DNA from: a bacterium
GTDB lineage: Bacteria > Cyanobacteriota > Vampirovibrionia > Gastranaerophilales > Gastranaerophilaceae
Direction: 5' to 3'
Assembly (NCBI GenBank): GCA_004558955.1
Contig: SFZC01000115.1
Span: forward strand, 1-5,723
Length of the DNA stretch: 5,723 nucleotides
Part shown: positions 1 through 5,723 of the stretch, piece by piece
Layout of the letters: the number at the start of each line of letters is the position of its first letter
How positions within the stretch are numbered: position 1 is the stretch's first letter
Made by a program: the position numbers and the translations under genes
Notes under the pieces: generated by a model
What the model saw: the letters and a program-made list of their open reading frames with translations, nothing else
What the model was told of the DNA's origin: nothing
Databases searched by the model: none

Positions 1-126
1 TGGCAGGCATTCTGTGAGGCGCGTTTACAGAATCGCATTGCGGAACTTCCGGTAAAAAAGAAAGCCAAGGCAAGACGCATGGAAGATAAATTTTGTGGGC
101 GGCATTGCAATGCCGCCCCTTCTTGA
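1..126 (+). CDS. possible C-terminal fragment of an unidentified protein (5' end outside window)
   Basis: Frame 1 is open from the left edge to a TGA at 124-126 and would give a 41-residue basic C-terminus (a run near VKKKAKARR, ending NAAPS). The other two plus frames contain early stops, which favours this frame, but two minus frames are also open across the stretch, so coding is not certain. The stretch is about half G+C, clearly richer than tyrS. Its last codons lie inside the perfect palindrome at 97-118, so the final residues may come from a repeat that supplied a new tail and stop. I do not recognise the family. If real, it is convergent with tyrS. It could also be non-coding repeat-associated DNA. 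Confidence 0.35.
   Translation, partial: WQAFCEARLQNRIAELPVKKKAKARRMEDKFCGRHCNAAPS
97..118. repeat. perfect 22-bp palindrome (REP/MITE-like or terminator stem)
   Basis: The arm GGGCGGCATTG is followed at once by its exact reverse complement, giving an 11-bp stem with no unpaired spacer base. A folded RNA would need to open a few central bases as a loop. No clean T-run follows on either strand (plus side CCTTCTTG), so it is a poor match to an intrinsic terminator. GC-rich palindromes of this look often occur as dispersed intergenic repeats in bacteria; membership of such a family here is inference. Confidence 0.8.
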
Positions 127-227
127 AATCAGAGTCTAAGATTTAATGTGTTGGGCAAGTGTGCCTAACCGACAAAGTTACAAGAGAAACGTCATTCTGA
201 AAAGATTAAAAATTAAGCAACAAGCCA

Positions 228-266
228 AGTGGCGAGAAGTTGCGGTTACCGCAACTTCTCGCCACT
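228..266 (-). terminator. 39-bp near-perfect hairpin, candidate tyrS terminator
   Basis: Positions 228-246 and 248-266 are exact reverse complements (19-bp arms) around a single central base at 247. The structure sits 49 bases past the tyrS stop codon, where a terminator is expected. On the minus strand the stem is followed by TGGCTTGTTGCTTAATTTTT, T-rich but interrupted, so it is not a textbook intrinsic terminator. It could also block 3'-exonucleases or serve transcription from the left, since the stem is symmetrical. The hairpin itself is certain; the terminator role is inferred. Confidence 0.5.
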
Positions 267-315
267 CTCAACCCATCATCACATTCAATTTCTCGCTGCT
301 CTCAACTTTTCATCA
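256..315. repeat. imperfect direct repeat, 26-bp units 34 bp apart
   Basis: 256-281 and 290-315 align without gaps at 21 of 26 positions. Both carry TTCTCGC and CTCTCAAC blocks followed by TCATCA. The left copy overlaps the right arm of the 39-bp hairpin; the right copy abuts the tyrS stop codon at 316-318. This may mark a past short duplication that helped build the hairpin. No function is evident. Confidence 0.5.
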
Positions 316-1539
316 TTACGCTAAGATAACCTTTTTAAAATGTTTTTTGCCCTTGCGAACCTTCAAACCTTCCTCAGCTTCGGCTTTGGTAAACGAAGTA
401 TCCAAAGTGCTGACAGCCTGATCATTAACACTCACGCCGCCTTGTTGAACAAGTCTTTTTGCTTCGCCGTTACTTGAAGCAAAACCGCATTTTGTCATAA
501 TTTGAATGATTGAAATTTTGCCCTTATTAAAATCCGCTTCGGTTAATTCAACAGTCGGAATATTTGCATCATCACTTTTCCCGCCAAACAAAGCTCTTGC
601 AGAACTTCGAGCCTTTTCTGCTTCTTCTTTTCCGTGAACAAGTGACGTCAATTCATACGCCAAAATTTCTTTCTTTTCGTTAATTCTATTATCTTCCCAA
701 TGTTCCATCTTTTCAATTTCTTCAATCGGAATAAAGGTCAACATTTTTATACATTTCATAACGTCAGCATCATCAACATTTCTCCAATATTGATAAAATT
801 CAAACGGAGAAGTCTTGTTAGGGTCTAACCAAACCGCACCTTTTGCCGTTTTCCCCATTTTCTTGCCTTCGCTGTTCATCAACAACGTAATAGTCATTGC
901 ATAAGCATCATCGCCGGTTTTCTTTCTGATAAGTTCGGTACCCGCCAACATATTACTCCATTGGTCGTCCCCACCGAATTGCATATTACAACCGTAATTT
1001 TGATGTAAATGATAGAAGTCGTAAGCCTGCATAATCATATAATTAAATTCTAAAAAACTTAAACCTTTTTCCATTCTTTGCTTGTAGCATTCCGCTCTAA
1101 GCATATTATTTACCGAAAAACAAGCCCCGACATCACGCAACAATTCAACATAATTAAGCTTCAACAACCAATCTGCATTATTAACCATAATCGCCGCATC
1201 ATCGCCAAAAGTGATAAATCTTTCCATTTGTTTTTTGAAACAATCACAATTATGCTGGATTGTTTCCTTAGTCATCATAGAACGCATATCAGTACGTCCT
1301 GACGGATCACCGACATGACCTGTTCCGCCACCAATCAAAACTACAGGCTTGTTTCCTGCCATTTGAAGTCTTTTCATTAGGCACAAAGCCATAAAATGGC
1401 CTACATGCAAAGAATCCGCTGTCGGGTCAAAACCTATGTAAAATCTTGCTCCGCCGTTATTTATCAAATCTTTAATCTCTTTTTCGTCAGTAACTTGTGC
1501 AATCAAGCCACGAGCCTGCAATTCTTCAAAAATATTCAT
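316..1539 (-). CDS. tyrS: tyrosyl-tRNA synthetase (TyrRS, class I)
   Basis: Cytoplasmic enzyme that activates tyrosine with ATP and charges tRNA-Tyr (EC 6.1.1.1). The 407-residue protein is near the usual length and complete. The tyrosine/ATP site is clear: YIGFDPT at residues 34-40, the HIGH-type motif HVGH at 45-48, and the GGGTGHVGDPSG loop at about 70-81. It continues with YMIMQAYD at 167-174 and QFGGDDQW at 187-194. The KMSKS-equivalent loop is KMGKT at 227-231, the form used by many bacterial TyrRSs, followed by WLDPNKTSPFEFYQYWRN. Residues ~341-407 are an S4-type RNA-binding domain that helps hold the tRNA. All expected catalytic motifs are present. Start is supported by AAGGAG six bases upstream. 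It lies 58 bases downstream of the GT41 gene on the same strand, so co-transcription is possible. That gap is too short for the T-box leader that often controls tyrS in Firmicutes. Confidence 0.98.
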   Translation of the reverse strand: MNIFEELQARGLIAQVTDEKEIKDLINNGGARFYIGFDPTADSLHVGHFMALCLMKRLQMAGNKPVVLIGGGTGHVGDPSGRTDMRSMMTKETIQHNCDCFKKQMERFITFGDDAAIMVNNADWLLKLNYVELLRDVGACFSVNNMLRAECYKQRMEKGLSFLEFNYMIMQAYDFYHLHQNYGCNMQFGGDDQWSNMLAGTELIRKKTGDDAYAMTITLLMNSEGKKMGKTAKGAVWLDPNKTSPFEFYQYWRNVDDADVMKCIKMLTFIPIEEIEKMEHWEDNRINEKKEILAYELTSLVHGKEEAEKARSSARALFGGKSDDANIPTVELTEADFNKGKISIIQIMTKCGFASSNGEAKRLVQQGGVSVNDQAVSTLDTSFTKAEAEEGLKVRKGKKHFKKVILA

Positions 1540-1545
1540 TACTTT

Positions 1546-1551
1546 CTCCTT
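1546..1551 (-). promoter_or_regulatory. ribosome binding site of tyrS
   Basis: The minus strand reads AAGGAG followed by six bases and the ATG at 1539. It is a strong Shine-Dalgarno match at ideal spacing and fixes the tyrS start. The rest of the 58-base gap (1540-1597) is very AT-rich. I see no hairpin terminator for the upstream gene there and no promoter with a convincing -35/-10 pair. Confidence 0.85.
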
Positions 1552-1597
1552 AGTCTTTTTAATTTATAACTTTATTTTATCATAAATGTTTTATTTT

Positions 1598-3184
1598 TTA
1601 ATTTTCGCAATATTCTTTCCAAATTTTTCTGTATTTACGCTCTAAACTTCTTGTAAATTCCTTATGCTTTGTGCAAATCGGCGAATTGCGAACTATCTCT
1701 CTTAATTCGCCTCGAAGCTGTTGTAAGTAAACCGAATTTTTAGCCAAACGAGTTGCCACTTCGATATATTCCTCATCATTTACAGCAATAAGGCTTGATA
1801 ATCCGCAGGAATTTAACACGGAAGCCGCACCGTTACTTTGCAAAGCTTCCCCTTTTAAAGTAACTGTCGGAACTCCGCACAAGGCTGTTTCAAGACAAAT
1901 TGACATGCCTGAAAACGGGTAAGAATCCAGCGAAACATCCGCTAATTCATACGCCTTAAAATGCGGAAAATACGTTGTAGTGTTATATTCAATTCTGTCT
2001 TTTGACACTCCATGTCGTTCAAATTCAGCAGACAATCTTTTTATGACTGTTTTTGACATACCGGTTCGATAAATCAACAATTTTGAATTTTGAACATTTT
2101 GCAAAATTTTCACCCACAAACGAATTAACTTGTTACTGAGTTTTGAAACACAGTTAAAACTTCCAAACGTGATATAGCCGTTCTTTTCAAACGGACAAAC
2201 CGTCTGTTCGAGCAAATTCGTTGACGGTTCAAAAACCTGATATTCTTTTGGCAAATACAACGGCTTTTCCTTGTAATACTTTGCAAATTTTTTCGGCAAC
2301 ATAAATTTATTGGCAATAATATAGTCAACCTCATCAATTCCAAGAGTATTCAAATATCCCAAATATGAGAGAATAATCGGAGCAGGCTTGTAAAAATGCA
2401 CCAAAGAACGCAGATTTGTAAAACCGCCCAAATCTACAAGGATATCAATATCTTTGTCAAAAATAACCTGTGCAAGTTGTGGAATTTCCAACTTTTCGCA
2501 ATCAATTATATTTAATCCGAGAGATTTTATTTTTGCGGTTGTTGTATCAGAAGTTGAAGAAGAATTAAAAACGGTTATGTTAAATTTCTTTTTATTATGA
2601 TTTTCCCAAATCGGAAGAATATAGTTCATCATAATGTGCGAATGACAATCAGAAGATAAATAACCGATATTCAATTTTTTATCTGAGTCTTTTGATTTCT
2701 TTTTCTCAGGAGAATAATATTTTTGAATATCACTGAAATAAGTTTCTTTTAACTCCGTCATCAAGTATTCGGCTTCTTCTAAAACCTCACTTTGAGAATA
2801 ATCGGAAGATTTAATCATTGCAAACGCAATACTCACCGCATCATAGTCGTTTATATCATACAATAACGCTCTATCATGGTATTCTATACTTTTGTTTGTA
2901 TCAATGAAATAGTAGGCATAAGCAAGCCTTTGCAAAACCGAAAGCTGACCGTCAGGAAACAACTCTAAATACTTTTCATAAAACAAGACGTAATTATCAA
3001 TATCTTTCAACTCATAATAAGTATTTGCAAGTTTTATATACAAAGTTCCAAGAGTATTTTTATCGTCGTTTTGACGGACAATAGACAAGGCTGATTTGTA
3101 GTTTTCTATTGCTTTTTCGGAATTTCCCGCTTCGACATTTTTATCACCGATAGCCTCAAACTCTTTTGCTTTGTCTTTTTTCAT
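1598..3184 (-). CDS. TPR-containing OGT-like glycosyltransferase (GT41 family)
   Basis: Probable cytoplasmic protein glycosyltransferase using a nucleotide sugar; acceptor and sugar are unknown. The 528-residue protein has about three N-terminal TPR helix pairs (near 7-40, 47-80 and 81-114; e.g. AIENYKSAL, YIKLANTYYELKD), a helical linker, then a GT41 catalytic half from ~170. Matches to bacterial OGT homologues, in order: IGYLSSD at 173-179 with His183 at the place of the active-site His of human OGT; DILVDLGGFT at 247-256; KPAPIILSYLGYLNTLG at 266-282; LPKEYQ at 311-316; and FGSFNCVSK at 340-348, with Lys348 at the UDP-binding Lys. It ends with ADVSLDSYPFSGMS and CGVPTVTLKGE at 415-445. Oddities: the usual GHT is GFT (254-256), and the usual TTT..D nucleotide-sugar loop reads MSI..E (427-432). 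It has no signal peptide or membrane segment. An in-frame TAA two codons upstream fixes the ATG; the nearest Shine-Dalgarno core is a weakly placed GGAG. It is divergent to the adhesin gene, a plausible substrate. Peptide versus non-protein acceptor cannot be told from sequence. Confidence 0.88.
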   Translation of the reverse strand: MKKDKAKEFEAIGDKNVEAGNSEKAIENYKSALSIVRQNDDKNTLGTLYIKLANTYYELKDIDNYVLFYEKYLELFPDGQLSVLQRLAYAYYFIDTNKSIEYHDRALLYDINDYDAVSIAFAMIKSSDYSQSEVLEEAEYLMTELKETYFSDIQKYYSPEKKKSKDSDKKLNIGYLSSDCHSHIMMNYILPIWENHNKKKFNITVFNSSSTSDTTTAKIKSLGLNIIDCEKLEIPQLAQVIFDKDIDILVDLGGFTNLRSLVHFYKPAPIILSYLGYLNTLGIDEVDYIIANKFMLPKKFAKYYKEKPLYLPKEYQVFEPSTNLLEQTVCPFEKNGYITFGSFNCVSKLSNKLIRLWVKILQNVQNSKLLIYRTGMSKTVIKRLSAEFERHGVSKDRIEYNTTTYFPHFKAYELADVSLDSYPFSGMSICLETALCGVPTVTLKGEALQSNGAASVLNSCGLSSLIAVNDEEYIEVATRLAKNSVYLQQLRGELREIVRNSPICTKHKEFTRSLERKYRKIWKEYCEN

Positions 3185-3288
3185 AATTTATAAAATCTCC
3201 GCTAAAGTCTTACTTATACTAATTTAAAATTTGCATTATTTCCATTCTTCAAACAGATGAAAACTACCATAAAATAAGATTTAAACAG

Positions 3289-3317
3289 TTTACTTTTTCT
3301 AAAGAATACGTTATTAT
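3289..3317 (+). promoter_or_regulatory. candidate sigma70 promoter of the adhesin gene
   Basis: TTTACT at 3289-3294 (4 of 6 to TTGACA) and TATTAT at 3312-3317 (5 of 6 to TATAAT) are separated by exactly 17 bases. Transcription would begin near 3324, leaving a leader of about 33 bases that contains the ribosome binding site. AT-rich sequence makes chance matches common, but both hexamer quality and spacing are good. Confidence 0.5.
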
Positions 3318-3341
3318 TGTAATAAAGTTGTTGTTGTTAAT

Positions 3342-3346
3342 AAGGA
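3342..3346 (+). promoter_or_regulatory. ribosome binding site of the adhesin gene
   Basis: AAGGA lies ten bases before the ATG at 3357. Reading upstream in frame from this ATG, no ATG, GTG or TTG occurs before the TAA at 3300-3302. This start is therefore the only one that keeps the signal peptide. Confidence 0.7.
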
Positions 3347-3356
3347 TATTTGGTTT

Positions 3357-5723
3357 ATGAAGATAAATAGGTTTTCACTACTCGGATTTGCATTAATCTT
3401 GCAAATGATTGGCGTAAACACTAACGCTTCGGAAATTTCGGGCATTAAACCGATTCCTTCGGGCAATTCAAATATTTATAACATCACCCCAGAATTTACC
3501 AACAAACTCAACACGACAGGTTTTAGAAAATATGAAAAATTTGACCTGACCAAAGGCGATAACGCAAACTTTATAATGAACAACCTCTCTCAATTCGTAA
3601 ACCTTGTAGATTCAAAAGTGGGCATTAACGGGCTTGTTAATACAGTCAACTCAGATTCTTCAAAATCTAACGGTGGCTTGGTTTTCGTAACTCCTGACGG
3701 TTTTGTTGTCGGAGCAAACGGAGTTTTGAATGTCGGTTCGATATCGGTTTACACACCTACTCAAGAAGGCTATAATGCACTATCTAACCAGCTTTCGGGT
3801 GCTATAGCGGGAACAAATCAAACCGTAAATTTTGACCCGTCAACCTTGAGTATCGGCAGCGGAATTATCACGATTAACGGGAAAATTGTTTCTAACGGCA
3901 ATATTAATTTTAATGCAAACTCAATAAAAATCGGTAAAGACGGACGAGTTATCAGCGGATTGTCAGCAGATAACACTTTCATTTCTTACGACAAAGAAAC
4001 AGGTAATATCGAAATTACAGATGCGGAAAACCTGTTCAATACTCTTGTAAATTCAGGAAAAATTAACAACAATTCAACAACAATAACCTACAATACAAAC
4101 GGCGGAGATATAGAACTCGGCGGACTTTCCGAAAACAAAAACGGAAATATCAATTTAAATCTTCAAGGCGGAAACGTGGTGAATACAAGTATTTCTGACA
4201 CATTGTTAAAATCTTCGGGCGATATAAACATAACCGCACAAGGCGGAAGTGTCGGAGAAAACACATCAAATCACGAGGATTTTTCAAAATCAATAAATCT
4301 TCAAGCTGGCGGAAAAGTTAATATTTACGCTGATAATATTGTAAATGTAGCTTCCTTAAACCAAGATTTATACGTCGATAATATTACTGGCAATACGGTT
4401 TATTTAACGGTAGATAAAACGAACGAAACCAACGCTAACCCGAATCTTTACTCGGCGAACTCAACTTCCCCGAATGTTGTCGGAAACAAAATTTCAATCT
4501 CAACTGCGGGAAATATCGGCTCGTCAAACGCTCGACTTAATATCAGTTCAAACTCGGACTCCCAAGTTTTTGACGACAACGCTTGGAACAATAACAAGTT
4601 TAGTTACGCTCCGAAAGGTGACGGACTGGAAGTCGTATCTAAAAACGGAAATATCCGCTTAATAGATAATGATACTTCGGTAAATTTTCAAAATCTGTCT
4701 GCCGAAAACGGAAAAGTAGATGCTCAGTTTAAAGGAAATACCTATATAGAAAACCTTTCAGGTGCAAACGTGAATGTTTTAACTCAGGGTGAAGTTTTAT
4801 ATATCGACAACTTCCAATCAGATACGATTCTTGACGATACGACAAACAAATTCACGGCATTAGGCTTGAGTTCAGATAAGACAAAACTTTCAGATTCAAC
4901 AATTATCATAAAAAACGGAATTGTCGGAACTAACGAAAAAGCACCGACACTTGCATTTTCTGCCGATAATATCTATGCTGACGGAAAACATTTTGTTATG
5001 GGTAAAGACAGAAGCAATACCCCGATAGAAAACACAAACGGCGAACAGATTTATTATGTGGGGAATGCAAGAGTTGAAGAAGATGCAAACACTGCAAAAA
5101 TTAGCGTAATCGGCGAAAAATCGGTAAATATTACGGCAAATGCGGTAACGGAAACAGACGTTCAAAAGGCGGAAAATGCTGACGGTTTGACAAGAATTTA
5201 TTACCAAACAAGTGACGGAATTGACGAAATCGCCTACACGATAAACTCCGAAAACAACGACAGTAATATTACACTTTTAGACGGTGATGAGCCTGAATTT
5301 GGCGGCGATACCGACGATGACGGCGATATTGACAATCCTGATATCGGAGATACCGACACTGACCCTGATATCGGTGGCGGTGATACGGACAACGACTCCG
5401 ATAATGACACAAAAGAACCTGATTTGGGCGATAGCGACAGTGATGACGACCCTGATATCCCAACAGGGGACACCGATTCTGACGACGATATTGACCCGCC
5501 AAACACTGGTGGTGATACCGATGATGACAATGACTCAGACATTCCGCCAACTCCGAGTGAACCTGACACGGGCGATAGCGACAGTGATGACGACCCTGAT
5601 ATCCCAACAGGTGACACCGATTCTGATGACGATATTGACCCGCCAAACCCTGGTGGGGATACCGATGATGACGATGATTCAGACATTCCGCCAACTCCGA
5701 GTGAACCTGACACGGGCGACACG
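3357..5723 (+). CDS. LktA-like filamentous TPS adhesin, N-terminal 789 residues (3' truncated)
   Basis: Large surface or secreted adhesin, open without a stop to the right edge. Residues 1-24 form a Sec signal peptide: basic MKINR, hydrophobic core to ~20, likely cut after NTNA. Residues ~35-210 resemble the TPS/haemagglutination-activity domain that a TpsB outer-membrane pore recognises, with FIMNNLSQFVNLVDSKVGI at 72-90 and GGLVFVTPDGFVVGANGVLN at 106-125. There TPDG stands where classical FHA proteins have NPNG, a form I associate with the leukotoxin LktA family of filamentous adhesins. Residues ~210-640 show short Asn/Gly-rich strands (GNINLNLQGGNV, GDINITAQGGSV, KVNIYADNIVNV) typical of a right-handed beta-helix. 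From 642 the chain becomes Asp-rich with one DxDxDG-like calcium-loop motif (651-659), then a 48-residue tandem repeat. No Cys is seen. A TpsB gene and any anchor would lie beyond the window. The divergent GT41 gene may modify it; about 22 NxS/T sites occur after the signal peptide, but Asn is abundant anyway. Confidence 0.87.
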   Translation, partial: MKINRFSLLGFALILQMIGVNTNASEISGIKPIPSGNSNIYNITPEFTNKLNTTGFRKYEKFDLTKGDNANFIMNNLSQFVNLVDSKVGINGLVNTVNSDSSKSNGGLVFVTPDGFVVGANGVLNVGSISVYTPTQEGYNALSNQLSGAIAGTNQTVNFDPSTLSIGSGIITINGKIVSNGNINFNANSIKIGKDGRVISGLSADNTFISYDKETGNIEITDAENLFNTLVNSGKINNNSTTITYNTNGGDIELGGLSENKNGNINLNLQGGNVVNTSISDTLLKSSGDINITAQGGSVGENTSNHEDFSKSINLQAGGKVNIYADNIVNVASLNQDLYVDNITGNTVYLTVDKTNETNANPNLYSANSTSPNVVGNKISISTAGNIGSSNARLNISSNSDSQVFDDNAWNNNKFSYAPKGDGLEVVSKNGNIRLIDNDTSVNFQNLSAENGKVDAQFKGNTYIENLSGANVNVLTQGEVLYIDNFQSDTILDDTTNKFTALGLSSDKTKLSDSTIIIKNGIVGTNEKAPTLAFSADNIYADGKHFVMGKDRSNTPIENTNGEQIYYVGNARVEEDANTAKISVIGEKSVNITANAVTETDVQKAENADGLTRIYYQTSDGIDEIAYTINSENNDSNITLLDGDEPEFGGDTDDDGDIDNPDIGDTDTDPDIGGGDTDNDSDNDTKEPDLGDSDSDDDPDIPTGDTDSDDDIDPPNTGGDTDDDNDSDIPPTPSEPDTGDSDSDDDPDIPTGDTDSDDDIDPPNPGGDTDDDDDSDIPPTPSEPDTGDT
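5430..5717 (+). repeat. two tandem 144-bp repeats coding 48-residue Asp-rich units
   Basis: Copies are 5430-5573 and 5574-5717. They differ at six bases (138 of 144 identical), giving two amino-acid changes (Thr to Pro at unit residue 26, Asn to Asp at 34). Each unit starts DSDSDDDPDIP, ends PPTPSEPDTG, holds 19-20 Asp and no Lys or Arg. The period is a multiple of three, so copy number can change without breaking the frame. A degenerate partial unit precedes them (5304-5429, from GDTDDDGDID to EPDLG). The window ends at the first codons after copy 2 (GAC ACG instead of GAT AGC), so whether the array continues is unknown. Confidence 0.95.

Larger units (their letters stand above)
127..315. 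other. non-coding region between convergent ends, with hairpins
   Basis: No convincing gene is seen in these 189 bases. An open frame crosses the region into antisense of tyrS, but it has no ribosome binding site and runs through the 228-266 palindrome. Besides that large hairpin there is a small stem at 150-157/162-169 (8 pairs including one G-T, 4-base loop). There is also an imperfect direct repeat of the hairpin's right arm. The region lies 3' of tyrS and of the putative fragment at the left edge, so termination or processing of transcripts is its most likely role. Confidence 0.6.
3185..3356. other. divergent intergenic region between GT41 and adhesin genes
   Basis: These 172 AT-rich bases hold the control signals of both flanking genes. 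The rightward signals are a good sigma70-like promoter and a Shine-Dalgarno site. Leftward, only weak signals are visible: GGAG at 3197-3200 (minus), 12 bases before the GT41 ATG, which is longer than ideal, and a lone -10-like TATAAG at 3213-3218 (minus) without a matching -35. No operator palindrome or riboswitch-like fold was recognised. Confidence 0.6.

Noticed and set aside
150..169. Small hairpin considered as a separate terminator or RNA gene
   Set aside because: The stem is only 8 pairs with a G-T pair and is followed by CGACAAAG rather than a T-run; nothing further supports an RNA gene.
146..421. Plus-strand open frame of 91 codons left of and overlapping tyrS
   Set aside because: It runs through the 39-bp hairpin and then antisense to the conserved S4 domain of tyrS, with no Shine-Dalgarno site and no recognisable protein features.
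3213..3218. TATAAG on the minus strand as -10 of the GT41 promoter
   Set aside because: No acceptable -35 hexamer lies 16-18 bases upstream, and such boxes are common by chance in this AT-rich gap, so it is mentioned only within the intergenic entry.
4896..5207. Minus-strand 103-codon frame, Cys/Phe-rich, inside the adhesin gene
   Set aside because: It lies wholly antisense to the continuous adhesin frame; its hydrophobic, Cys-rich composition is what antisense of Asn/Lys/Ala-rich codons gives.
5234..5722. Long Ser/Pro/Gly-rich minus-strand open frame over the repeat
   Set aside because: It is the antisense of the Asp-rich codons (GAT/GAC read backwards give ATC/GTC or shifted TCA/TCG), and it arises from codon periodicity in the adhesin's tandem repeat. 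It has no ribosome site and no independent support.
5430..5723. Regular repeat considered as a CRISPR array
   Set aside because: The 144-bp units abut with no spacers, stay in one reading frame and have no palindromic short repeat; this is a protein-coding tandem duplication.

Overview
The window is AT-rich bacterial DNA, apart from the first ~120 bases and the Asp-rich repeat at the end, which are nearer 50% G+C. It holds two complete minus-strand genes and a long plus-strand gene that is cut off by the right edge. The plus-strand gene encodes a Sec-exported, beta-helical adhesin of the two-partner-secretion (TPS) type, which implies a cell with an outer membrane. Low G+C, an LktA-like filamentous adhesin and a 'KMGKT' type tyrosyl-tRNA synthetase would suit a low-GC diderm such as a Negativicute or a non-photosynthetic gut cyanobacterial relative (Gastranaerophilales). 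This placement is inference; no rRNA or lineage marker is present.

Layout: 1-126 is a possible C-terminal gene fragment ending in a perfect 22-bp palindrome. 127-315 is non-coding, with a strong 39-bp hairpin that is a candidate terminator of tyrS. 316-1539 (minus) is tyrS, tyrosyl-tRNA synthetase. 1598-3184 (minus) is a TPR-containing, OGT-like glycosyltransferase of family GT41. 3185-3356 is a divergent promoter region with a good sigma70-like promoter facing right. 3357-5723 (plus, 3'-truncated) is the adhesin: signal peptide, TPS/haemagglutination domain, beta-helical passenger, then an Asp-rich tail with a 144-bp tandem repeat.

How the genes may work together: a GT41 enzyme lies divergent to a TPS-type adhesin, with 172 bp between start codons. 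In Haemophilus HMW1C, a GT41-family cytoplasmic enzyme glycosylates the TPS adhesin HMW1A. The most interesting reading is therefore a local adhesin-glycosylation module in which a TPR-type, OGT-like enzyme replaces the HMW1C type. The idea rests on gene order and family knowledge and is not proven by the sequence. tyrS is a housekeeping neighbour that may share transcripts with the GT41 gene.
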